Assembly (NCBI GenBank): GCA_028713395.1
Contig: JAQTOJ010000038.1
Location: 1 to 11,999, forward strand
Reading direction: 5' to 3'
From: Dehalococcoidales bacterium
GTDB taxonomy: Bacteria > Chloroflexota > Dehalococcoidia > Dehalococcoidales > Fen-1064
DNA: 11,999 bases
Shown in pieces: positions 1 through 6,180 of the stretch (the stretch's first letter is position 1; the number at the start of each line of letters is the position of its first letter). A program made the position numbers and the translations under genes. The notes beneath the pieces were generated by a model, which did not search any database, had not been told where the DNA came from, and saw nothing but the letters and a program-made list of their open reading frames with translations.

Positions 1-999
1 GGCATCACCCTCAAAGCCCTTTATCCGCACACTGAAGTGCACATGGCAGATAAGGATGCCCTGGTCGTGGATTATGCCCGGCAAAACGCGGCGCTAAATT
101 CCCTTTCAACCGTCCAGGTTTACGGCAGCCTAGGCTACGAAAACCTGACCGCCCATGATTTTGATCTGATCATCTCCAACGTTCCTGCCAAGGCAGGCGA
201 GCCGGTCATCCGGCGCCTGCTGGAAGACGCCGTGCATCACCTGGCGCCGGAGGGGCAGGCGGCCGTCGTCGTCATTAAAGACCTGGCGGACACCGTCAAC
301 AAAATGCTCTCTGCCAACGCCAACATCCAGATCATCCGCCAAAAAGACCGCCCGGGACATACCGTCTTGCAATATAAGTTTTTAGATTATGCGCCAACCG
401 CCCAAACGGATAATCAGGCTTTTTATAGCCGTGGGGTACAAGATTTTGAAGTAGAGAAATTTGTTTATAAACTGGAAGGGGCTCACGGACTGGAAGAATT
501 CGGGGAATTAAATTACGCCACGAAACTGCTCCTGGACGTCATGGCGGAACGCCCGCCGAAAACAGTGAACAATTGTATTGTTCTTAACCCCGGCATCGGC
601 CACCTTGCCGTGGCGGCTTTTCAACAATTCCACCCGCAGAATATCGTTGTTGTAGACCGCGACCTCTTAAGCTTACGTTTTACCGCAAAAAATCTGGCGC
701 TTAACGGTTTTATACCGGAGAACCTCAAACTGTTACACCGGGCGGGATTTGCCCCGGATGAGACGGGGGCAGCAGAACTAATAGTTGGTATTTTGCGGGA
801 GGATGAGGGGGTGGCGCCGGTGGCGGCCGCCATTGCCCAAATGGTCAACGCGCTGGCGGCGAAAAGCACCCTTATCCTGGCGGGCACCTCCACAGGTATC
901 ACGCGGGTGGCATTAACGCTGGCGGATGATGTAAGATTAAAAGAACTGACACGCCGGAAATACCGTGGTTTCAGCGCCGTTGCCTACAAGCTGCAATAA
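1..999 (+). CDS. Tandem-domain class I methyltransferase-like protein, 5' end missing
   Basis: The reading frame is open from the first base, so the gene starts left of the window; 332 residues are visible. The first visible part looks like the end of a methyltransferase-small (MTS) domain of the RsmC/RlmG kind: an acidic ADKDALVVDYARQNAALN stretch (about residues 16-33) and a strand-loop FDLIISNVPAKAGEP (54-68), where the family normally has NPPF/NPPY. A second Rossmann-like unit follows: NYATKLLLD (171-179), VLNPGIGHL (194-202) in place of the SAM-binding DxGxGxG, then VVVDRDLLSLRFTAKNLALNG (217-236). No NPPY-like motif is visible in the second unit. RsmC and RlmG methylate rRNA guanines and are also duplicated MTS proteins, but there the C-terminal copy is the active one. 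Here both visible motifs are altered, so activity is uncertain. The gene ends 206 nt before rpsL and is probably a separate transcription unit. The fold call is fairly safe; the substrate is unknown. Confidence 0.7.
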   Translation, partial: GITLKALYPHTEVHMADKDALVVDYARQNAALNSLSTVQVYGSLGYENLTAHDFDLIISNVPAKAGEPVIRRLLEDAVHHLAPEGQAAVVVIKDLADTVNKMLSANANIQIIRQKDRPGHTVLQYKFLDYAPTAQTDNQAFYSRGVQDFEVEKFVYKLEGAHGLEEFGELNYATKLLLDVMAERPPKTVNNCIVLNPGIGHLAVAAFQQFHPQNIVVVDRDLLSLRFTAKNLALNGFIPENLKLLHRAGFAPDETGAAELIVGILREDEGVAPVAAAIAQMVNALAAKSTLILAGTSTGITRVALTLADDVRLKELTRRKYRGFSAVAYKLQ

Positions 1000-1054
1000 T
1001 GGTCAGATTTCGGCAACCGTTTATCCGCCAATCCCTTGCCCCCTGATTTGAATC

Positions 1055-1084
1055 TTGACAGCCTACCTTTAAGTCTGATATTAT
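1055..1084 (+). promoter_or_regulatory. Sigma-70-type promoter for the ribosomal protein cluster
   Basis: A perfect -35 box TTGACA lies at 1055-1060. After an 18-nt spacer comes TATTAT at 1079-1084 (5 of 6 matches to TATAAT), preceded by TG at 1076-1077, which makes an extended -10. Transcription would start near 1091, giving an rpsL leader of about 115 nt. It lies in the only long non-coding stretch of the window (1000-1205), directly ahead of the 20-gene array, as expected for its main promoter. Prediction is from sequence alone. Confidence 0.75.
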
Positions 1085-1119
1085 AACTATTTGTGCTCGC
1101 TTGTACGCAAAATACACCG

Positions 1120-1151
1120 GCAACTTGAGTTAAAAATCTCAAAATAGTTGC
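1120..1151 (+). promoter_or_regulatory. Bulged stem-loop in the rpsL leader
   Basis: GCAACT (1120-1125) pairs with AGTTGC (1146-1151), and TGAG (1126-1129) pairs with CTCA (1138-1141). This leaves a 4-nt bulge AAAT (1142-1145) and an 8-nt A/T-rich loop (1130-1137). It would form in the transcript about 30 nt after the predicted start site and 4 nt before the next hairpin. A ten-pair stem broken by a bulge could be a protein-binding site, such as a ribosomal-protein autoregulatory leader, but no known leader family was recognised. Confidence 0.45.
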
Positions 1152-1155
1152 GCTA

Positions 1156-1181
1156 AAAAGATGAGCTCCGGCTCATCTTTT
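1156..1181 (+). promoter_or_regulatory. 11-bp hairpin with UCCG tetraloop before the rpsL ribosome-binding site (attenuator-like)
   Basis: AAAAGATGAGC (1156-1166) and GCTCATCTTTT (1171-1181) are perfect inverted repeats around the loop TCCG (1167-1170). Closed by a C-G pair, this is a cUNCGg tetraloop, a very stable class. The A-tract/T-tract arms look like an intrinsic terminator, but only four T follow the GC core and the sequence then runs CAATTG, so termination would be weak or conditional. It lies downstream of the predicted promoter and 13 nt before the AGGAGG at 1195-1200. It may be an attenuator, a 5' stability element, or the terminator of the upstream gene. Confidence 0.6.
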
Positions 1182-1205
1182 CAATTGTAAGCACAGGAGG
1201 ACAAC

Positions 1206-1634
1206 TTGCCGACAGTTAATCAGCTCGTGAGAAAAGGGCGCAGAGAAAAGACTGAAAAGTCCAAAGCTCCGGCCTTGCATTTTAATCTCAACGTTTCCAA
1301 AAACAAAATGAAATGGGGCGCGGGCGCGCCGCAGAAACGCGGTGTTTGCACCCAGGTAAAAACCATGACCCCCAAGAAACCGAACTCCGCCTTGCGCAAA
1401 ATCGCCAGGGTGAGACTCTCCAACGGCATCGAAGTCACCGCTTACATTCCCGGTGAAGGGCACGAATTACAGGAACACTCCGTGGTGCTGGTCAGAGGCG
1501 GTAGGGTCAAAGACCTGCCCGGTGTTCGTTACCACATCATCCGCGGCGCGCTGGATACCACCGGTGTGCAGAACCGCAAGAGGGGACGCTCCAAATATGG
1601 CGCCAAACGTCCCAAGGCAAACGCGGAGGCTTAG
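1206..1634 (+). CDS. rpsL: 30S ribosomal protein S12 (uS12)
   Basis: S12 lies at the decoding centre of the small subunit and controls tRNA selection accuracy. The start is TTG at 1206, set by AGGAGG at 1195-1200 (5-nt spacer) and the family N-terminus MPTVNQLVRKGR. Signature blocks are PQKRGVCT (42-49), TPKKPNSALRK (55-65) with the lysines linked to streptomycin response (K57, K58), GEGHELQEHSV (83-93) and GGRVKDLPGVRYH (98-110). In the last block D103 is the position that RimO can methylthiolate. The protein has 142 residues against 124 in E. coli. Most of the excess is a 14-residue insertion at about 25-41, between APAL and PQKRG; the rest is a short C-terminal tail ending in ANAEA. First gene of the cluster, 8 nt before rpsG. 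Confidence 0.98.
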   Translation: MPTVNQLVRKGRREKTEKSKAPALHFNLNVSKNKMKWGAGAPQKRGVCTQVKTMTPKKPNSALRKIARVRLSNGIEVTAYIPGEGHELQEHSVVLVRGGRVKDLPGVRYHIIRGALDTTGVQNRKRGRSKYGAKRPKANAEA

Positions 1635-1642
1635 GAGGAAAT

Positions 1643-2116
1643 ATGGCACGGCGTTCCCGCACTATCAGACGAGCAATAGTATCACCGGATGCGAAATTTC
1701 AGAACATCACGGTGGAAACTTTTATTAACAAGATTATGAACCGCGGCAAGAAAAGCACCTCTGAGAAAATTGTCTACGGCGCTTTTGAAATCATGACCGC
1801 CCAGGGTTCCAAAGACCCCGTGACCGATATGGAGACGGCTATCAAGAACGTTACTCCCCAGGTCAAGGTCAAGAGCCGCCGCGTTGGCGGCGCCAACTAT
1901 CAGGTGCCGGTGGAAGTTCCCCCGGCCGTCGGGCTGTCACTGGCTTTACGCTGGTTGATAGATTCCGCCCGCACCAGAAGCGGCAAATCGATGGCGGAAA
2001 AACTCGCCGCCGAACTCAGCGATGCCGCCAAAAATCAGGGCTCCGCGGTAAAGAAACGCGAAGACACCCACAAGATGGCGGAGGCTAACCGCGCCTTTGC
2101 TCACTATCGGTGGTAA
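1643..2116 (+). CDS. rpsG: 30S ribosomal protein S7 (uS7)
   Basis: S7 is the primary binder of the 3' major domain of 16S rRNA; it starts assembly of the head and contacts the E-site tRNA. Start ATG 1643 has a strong AGGAGG (1633-1638) that overlaps the rpsL stop codon, suggesting coupling. The protein is full length at 157 residues: MARRSRTIRRAI at the N-terminus, FINKIMNRGKKS at about 28-39, the β-hairpin region VKVKSRRVGGANYQVPVEV at about 73-91 that reaches the E site, and the C-terminal NRAFAHYRW. In E. coli S7 represses its operon by binding the rpsL-rpsG gap. That gap is only 8 nt here, so any feedback would need another site. Confidence 0.98.
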   Translation: MARRSRTIRRAIVSPDAKFQNITVETFINKIMNRGKKSTSEKIVYGAFEIMTAQGSKDPVTDMETAIKNVTPQVKVKSRRVGGANYQVPVEVPPAVGLSLALRWLIDSARTRSGKSMAEKLAAELSDAAKNQGSAVKKREDTHKMAEANRAFAHYRW

Positions 2117-2124
2117 GCAGGGGA

Positions 2125-2140
2125 GGATTAAAATTAATCC
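2125..2140 (+). promoter_or_regulatory. Small hairpin with an orphan Shine-Dalgarno-like stretch in the rpsG-fusA gap
   Basis: GGATTA (2125-2130) and TAATCC (2135-2140) are perfect inverted repeats around a 4-nt AAAT loop. The left arm takes in the end of GGGGAGG (2120-2126), which looks like a ribosome-binding site but has no ATG, GTG or TTG at a usual distance in the fusA frame. The real fusA site is AAGGA at 2154-2158. The short stem would be only modestly stable. Confidence 0.35.
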
Positions 2141-2165
2141 GGTAATTGCACTTAAGGATAAAGCT

Positions 2166-4253
2166 ATGTCCAGAACAATTCCTCTGGAAAAAATTAGAAA
2201 TATTGGCATCATCGCCCACATTGACGCTGGTAAAACGACGATTACCGAGCGCATTCTCTATTACACCGGCGTTACCTACAAGATCGGTGAAGTCGATCAG
2301 GGTACCACCGTCATGGATTTCGGTGAAGAAGAGAGAAAGCGCGGTATCACCATTAGCTCAGCGGCAACTACGGCTCACTGGAAAGATATTCAGATTAATA
2401 TTATCGATACCCCCGGACATGTTGATTTCACCGCCGAAGTCGAACGCAGTTTACGCGTCCTCGATGGCGGCGTTGTTTTGTTCGATGCTGTGCAAGGCGT
2501 TGAATCCCAATCGGAAACCGTCTGGCGTCAGGCTGACCGCTACCATGTGCCCCGTATCTGTTTCGTTAATAAAATGGAACGGGTCGGCGCTGATTTCTAC
2601 CGCACCATCAGCATGATCGAAGATCGTTTACACTCAAAAGCCCTCGCCGTACAGATTCCTATCGGCGCTGAAGGCGAATTCCAGGGTGTTATCGATCTGC
2701 TCGAACAACACGCCTGGGGCGGCGATGCCGATCGTGACAAACCCTTGACCACCGTTGAAATTCCGGCGTCCCTCACCGCCAAAATGGTGGAAATGCGTCA
2801 CAAACTGATCGAACAAGTTGCCGAACTGGATGACACCATACTCTCCAGCTATCTTGACGGTAAAGAAATCTCCCTTGAAGAATTGAAAGCCGCTTTACGG
2901 CGTATCACCATTGCCAACAAAGGTGTGCTCGTCCTCTGCGGCAGCGCTTTGAGTAATCGCGGCGTTCGTTTGTTATTGGATGCCGTTAACGAATATTTAC
3001 CTTCACCGGCGGATATGCCCCCTGTCAAAGCGATCAATGTGAAAGACAATACAGAGACCGTGCGCACCGCCAGTGATGAAGAACCCTTCACCGCGTTAGC
3101 GTTCAAGGTGGTCACCGATCCCTTTGTCGGGAGACTGGTTTACTTCCGGGTCTATTCCGGGCAGATTAAAGTGGGTGACCAGATCACCAATTCCACCCGC
3201 AGTAAACCCGAACGTATCGGGCGTTTGTTCCTGATGCACGCCAACCGTCGTGAAGAAATAGAGGTTGCCGAAACCGGCGCCATCGTTTCTACCTTAGGTT
3301 TGAAGAGCACCTTCACCGGCGATACCCTGTGCAGCCAGCAATCCCCGGTATTATTGGAATCCATTTCTTTCCCGGAGCCCGTCATCTCCATCGCCATCGA
3401 ACCGCGTTCCCGCGCCGATCAGGACAAAATGGGCGAGTCTCTGAGAAAGCTTACTGAAGAAGACCCCACTTTTAAAGTGAATTATAGTGAAGAAACCGGG
3501 CAGGTCGTGGTGGCCGGCATGGGCGAACTCCACCTGGAAATCATCGTCCACCGCTTGCTCAGCGAATTCGGTGTTTCCGCCAAAGTGGGCAACCCGAGAG
3601 TTGCTTATAAAGAAACCATCACCAAAGCGGCGGAAGCCGAAGGCAGATTCGTCCGTCAGTCCGGCGGACGCGGTCAGTATGGTGATGTTTGGCTCAAGGT
3701 TGAACCCGCCGGTCAAGGCGTCGGCTATGAATTCGTAGATGCGATTAAAGGCGGCGCCGTGCCCCGCAACTTCGTCTCCGCCATTCAGAACGGCGTCAAA
3801 GAAGCCGTGGAAACCGGTGTTGTCGCCGGCTATCCCTTGATCGATGTTAAGGTCACCGCCTTCGACGGCAGCTACCACGAAGTCGATTCCTCCGAACTTG
3901 CCTTCAAAATGGCCGGTTCCATCGGTTTGAAAGCGGCCGTCCGTAAGGCGAACCCGGTCATTCTCGAACCGATCATGAAACTTGAAGTCGTTTCACCCAA
4001 AGAATTTATGGGTGATGTTATCGGCGATATTTCCGCCAAGAGGGGACACATCGAATCCATTGATAACCAGCGCGATTTTGTCATCGTGCAGGCCTTGATT
4101 CCCCTTTCGGAAACCTTCGGTTATACCACCAGCCTGCGCTCCCAGACACAGGGACGCGCCACCCATACGCTAGAGTTCAACAGCTATCAGGAAATACCCG
4201 CCTTCCTGGCCAAAGAAGTAATAGAAAAAGCAGGAACAACCGACTATGTCTAA
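2166..4253 (+). CDS. fusA: Elongation factor G (EF-G)
   Basis: Cytosolic GTPase that moves tRNAs and mRNA after peptide transfer and, with ribosome recycling factor, splits post-termination ribosomes. Start ATG 2166 is set by AAGGA (2154-2158) and the N-terminus MSRTIPLEKIRNIGIIAHID; the frame stays open further upstream inside rpsG, but that stretch is not family-like. The 695 residues are normal length. G domain: P-loop AHIDAGKT (17-24), switch I RGITI (59-63) with T62, DTPGH (81-85) and NKME (135-138), where nearly all EF-Gs have NKMD. Then CGSALSNRG (G5 region), domain II, domain III, domain IV with SGGRGQYGD and DGSYHEVDSSE, and domain V with PKEFMGDVIGD and LRSQTQGRATH. The family identity is certain; only the NKME is odd. 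The 3' end overlaps rpsJ by 8 nt, and no tuf gene follows. Confidence 0.98.
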   Translation: MSRTIPLEKIRNIGIIAHIDAGKTTITERILYYTGVTYKIGEVDQGTTVMDFGEEERKRGITISSAATTAHWKDIQINIIDTPGHVDFTAEVERSLRVLDGGVVLFDAVQGVESQSETVWRQADRYHVPRICFVNKMERVGADFYRTISMIEDRLHSKALAVQIPIGAEGEFQGVIDLLEQHAWGGDADRDKPLTTVEIPASLTAKMVEMRHKLIEQVAELDDTILSSYLDGKEISLEELKAALRRITIANKGVLVLCGSALSNRGVRLLLDAVNEYLPSPADMPPVKAINVKDNTETVRTASDEEPFTALAFKVVTDPFVGRLVYFRVYSGQIKVGDQITNSTRSKPERIGRLFLMHANRREEIEVAETGAIVSTLGLKSTFTGDTLCSQQSPVLLESISFPEPVISIAIEPRSRADQDKMGESLRKLTEEDPTFKVNYSEETGQVVVAGMGELHLEIIVHRLLSEFGVSAKVGNPRVAYKETITKAAEAEGRFVRQSGGRGQYGDVWLKVEPAGQGVGYEFVDAIKGGAVPRNFVSAIQNGVKEAVETGVVAGYPLIDVKVTAFDGSYHEVDSSELAFKMAGSIGLKAAVRKANPVILEPIMKLEVVSPKEFMGDVIGDISAKRGHIESIDNQRDFVIVQALIPLSETFGYTTSLRSQTQGRATHTLEFNSYQEIPAFLAKEVIEKAGTTDYV

Positions 4254-4554
4254 GCAAAAGATCCGTATTAAAATCAAAGGTTTTGACCACAAAGTTGTCG
4301 ATCAGTCTGCGCAACAGATTGTCGAAACTGTCGAGCAAACCGGCGCTGTCGTGGTCGGCCCGATACCGCTCCCCACCCGCATCGAGAAGTTCAGCGTCAA
4401 CCGCGCTACGTTCATTGATAAGAACTCCCAGGAGCAGTTCGAGGTCCGCACCCACAAACGCCTCATCGACATCGTGGAAACTACCTCGAAGACGATCGAT
4501 TCTCTGACCAAGCTGAATTTGCCGTCAGGCGTCGAGTTAGATATCAAATTATAA
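4246..4554 (+). CDS. rpsJ: 30S ribosomal protein S10 (uS10, NusE)
   Basis: S10 is a head protein of the small subunit and, as NusE, links NusG-bearing RNA polymerase with the leading ribosome and takes part in antitermination. The ATG at 4246 lies inside the last codons of fusA (8-nt overlap) with AGGA about 9 nt upstream in fusA, so translation is probably coupled to EF-G. The 102 residues match the usual 102-105. Family blocks are KIRIKIKGFDHKVVDQSAQQI (5-25), GPIPLPTRIEKF (about 38-49) and the highly conserved RTHKRLIDI (about 68-76). In E. coli S10 heads its own operon; here it is joined to the str genes and is separated from rplC by a 54-nt gap. Confidence 0.97.
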   Translation: MSKQKIRIKIKGFDHKVVDQSAQQIVETVEQTGAVVVGPIPLPTRIEKFSVNRATFIDKNSQEQFEVRTHKRLIDIVETTSKTIDSLTKLNLPSGVELDIKL

Positions 4555-4582
4555 GCTAGAGGCTAATGGCTGATAGCTATTA
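4555..4582 (+). repeat. Four tandem imperfect heptamers (GCTNNNN) between rpsJ and rplC
   Basis: Directly after the rpsJ stop codon the sequence reads as four 7-nt units, GCTAGAG, GCTAATG, GCTGATA and GCTATTA, each beginning GCT. The last three units, with one more G, also form an inverted repeat at 4563-4583: a nine-pair stem (one G-T) around a GAT loop. The array fills half of the 54-nt gap, the largest gap inside the cluster. It could be a short dispersed repeat that landed in an operon gap, or a small RNA hairpin acting on mRNA processing. No mobile gene is attached. Confidence 0.6.
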
Positions 4583-4608
4583 GTAGAATTAAAACCGGGA
4601 TGGATGAA

Positions 4609-5232
4609 ATGATTCCAGGAATTATCGGTAAAAAATTAGGAATGACACAGGTTTTTAACGTTAACGGCAAGGTCGAGGCTGTAACCGTAATTGAAGCTGG
4701 GCCATGCACCGTAACACAGGTCAAAACACCTGCCAAAGAGGGTTACGCCTCCGTGCAGCTAGGTTTTGGCGTGGCGAAACACATCACCAAACCCGAGCAG
4801 GGGCATCTTAAAGAACTGGGCAAGTTCAAATACCTGCGCGAATTCAGAGCCGATGATGTCGCCGCCATCAAGGTTGGGGATAAGATTGATGTCAGTCAGT
4901 TCCAGCCGGGTGAAATTATCAATGTTACCGGTGTATCCAAGGGTAAAGGCTTCGCCGGCGGTGTGAAACGTCACGGTTTCCACGGCGGCGGCAAAACCCA
5001 TGGCCAATCAGACCGCCACCGCGCTCCGGGCGCCATTGGTTCTACCACTACTCCGGGTAGGGTGCTCAAAGGTCTGCGCATGGCAGGGCATCTGGGTGAC
5101 GAACAGGTCACCGTGCGTAAGCTCAAGGTCTATCAGGCTGACGTGGCAAAGAATTTGCTCATCGTCAAAGGGGCTTTGCCCGGCGCCAATAACGGCTTGT
5201 TAATAATCAGTAAGACGACAAAGAGGAAATAG
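4609..5232 (+). CDS. rplC: 50S ribosomal protein L3 (uL3)
   Basis: L3 is an early assembly protein of the large subunit; it binds near the 3' end of 23S rRNA and sends a loop toward the peptidyl transferase centre. I chose ATG 4609 (MIPGIIGKKLGMTQVF) because GGGA at 4597-4600 lies 8 nt upstream. ATG 4600 would add three residues (MDE) but has no room for a ribosome-binding site. The protein is about 207 residues, normal for the family. Motifs are IIGKKLGMTQVF near the N-terminus, SKGKGFAGGVKRHGFHGGGKTHG in the middle and the central-loop block HRAPGAIGSTTTPGRVLKG, then KGLRMAGHLG. The loop has Ser where E. coli has the PrmB-methylated Gln150. It lies 2 nt before rplD and follows the heptamer-bearing gap after rpsJ. 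Confidence 0.97.
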   Translation: MIPGIIGKKLGMTQVFNVNGKVEAVTVIEAGPCTVTQVKTPAKEGYASVQLGFGVAKHITKPEQGHLKELGKFKYLREFRADDVAAIKVGDKIDVSQFQPGEIINVTGVSKGKGFAGGVKRHGFHGGGKTHGQSDRHRAPGAIGSTTTPGRVLKGLRMAGHLGDEQVTVRKLKVYQADVAKNLLIVKGALPGANNGLLIISKTTKRK

Positions 5233-5234
5233 TC

Positions 5235-5891
5235 ATGCAGGTTCCATTATATAACCTGGCCGGAGAAGTAGTTGGCAACGTCGATATTAGCGATAGTATC
5301 TTCGGCGTGCCGCTGAACGAAGACTTGCTGCATCAGGCCGTCCTGAGACAGCAGGCGAATGCCCGGCAAGGCAATGCCAACACCAAGACCCGTGGCGATG
5401 TTAACGGGAGCACCCGCAAATTGTACAAACAGAAAGGCACCGGCAACGCCCGCGCCGGCGGTAGAAAATCACCCACCCGCAAAGGCGGCGGTTCGGTTTT
5501 CGGTCCGCATCCGCGCAGCTACCGTCAGGCTATGCCCAAGAAAATGGCGCAGCTCGCGTTAAAGATCGCGCTCTCCGCCAAAGCCACTGACGGCGAACTG
5601 AAGATTTTAGAATCTTTGGAACTGGCGGAAACCAAGACCCGCATCATGGCGGGCGTTCTGGACGCCTTGAAAGTGGAAAAGACCGCGCTGGTCGTCACCT
5701 CCGAAACCAACGCTAATGTGGTGAAATCCGCGCGCAATCTGCCCGGTATCAAAACCATGCCGGCCAGCATCTTGAATGTAAACGATATTCTCAGCCATAA
5801 TACCCTCCTGATGGAAGTGGCCGCCGTACGCAAAGCCGAACAAATCTGGGGTACGGTTGCTGCCGGAGAAGATAACAATGCAAATGCATGA
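5235..5891 (+). CDS. rplD: 50S ribosomal protein L4 (uL4)
   Basis: L4 binds domain I of 23S rRNA and lines the peptide exit tunnel through a long loop. In E. coli it also represses the S10 operon by binding the leader; no similar leader is present before rpsJ here. Start ATG 5235 follows AGAGGAA in the last codons of rplC. The protein has 218 residues, slightly longer than E. coli (201). The tunnel-loop region TRGDVNGSTRKLYKQKGTGNARAG, then SPTRKGGGSVFGPHPRSY, is clear at about 52-96, with a globular C-terminal domain after it (MAGVLDALKV, MPASILNVNDILSHNTLLM). The end GEDNNANA overlaps rplW by 14 nt. Confidence 0.97.
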   Translation: MQVPLYNLAGEVVGNVDISDSIFGVPLNEDLLHQAVLRQQANARQGNANTKTRGDVNGSTRKLYKQKGTGNARAGGRKSPTRKGGGSVFGPHPRSYRQAMPKKMAQLALKIALSAKATDGELKILESLELAETKTRIMAGVLDALKVEKTALVVTSETNANVVKSARNLPGIKTMPASILNVNDILSHNTLLMEVAAVRKAEQIWGTVAAGEDNNANA

Positions 5892-6165
5892 AATCATTAG
5901 AAAACCGTTGATTACGGAAAAGAACGCCGCCCTTCAGGCAGAAGGTAAATATGCCTTTGAAGTAGACAAGCGGGCGAACAAACTGCAGGTCAAACAGGCA
6001 GTTGAAGCCGGCTTCAAGGTTACCGTCACCGGCGTTAATGTCGTTAGCATGCGCGGTAAAGCAAAGAGAATGGGGCGACGCATGGTGCAGACCCCCAACT
6101 GGAAAAAGGCTGTGGTCACGCTCAAAGCAGGGGACAAGATAGACCTGTTTGAGAATGTGCAGTAG
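5878..6165 (+). CDS. rplW: 50S ribosomal protein L23 (uL23)
   Basis: L23 sits at the tunnel exit and is the main dock for trigger factor and the signal recognition particle. I took ATG 5878, with GGAGA at 5865-5869 inside rplD (8-nt spacer). It gives MQMHEIIRKPLITEKNAALQ and 95 residues, the usual length. ATG 5884 (MHEIIRKP) is also possible; upstream in-frame starts would give a non-family extension. Conserved points are the N-terminal IIRKPLITEK, KYAFEVDKRANKLQVKQAVE and the VNVVSMRGKAKRMGRR arm that contacts 23S rRNA. The gene overlaps rplD by 14 nt and lies 15 nt before rplB. Confidence 0.96.
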   Translation: MQMHEIIRKPLITEKNAALQAEGKYAFEVDKRANKLQVKQAVEAGFKVTVTGVNVVSMRGKAKRMGRRMVQTPNWKKAVVTLKAGDKIDLFENVQ

Positions 6166-6180
6166 ATAAGGGGAACTTAG

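Noticed and set aside
2097..2165. In-frame TTG extension of EF-G into rpsG
   Set aside because: The extra 23 residues are not EF-G-like, while ATG 2166 has AAGGA and the family N-terminus.
3351..3878. Long open frame on the - strand inside fusA (175 codons)
   Set aside because: It is antisense to a fully conserved EF-G region, has no family-like motifs and no credible ribosome-binding context; it is a shadow of the codon pattern.
4584..4589. TAGAAT as a -10 box for an internal promoter before rplC
   Set aside because: There is no -35 box at 16-18 nt upstream (that position lies in the heptamer array), so one 5/6 hexamer is not enough.
4600..4608. ATG 4600 as the rplC start
   Set aside because: It would add MDE to the usual MIPGIIGKK start and leaves no room for a ribosome-binding site; the GGGA just before fits ATG 4609.
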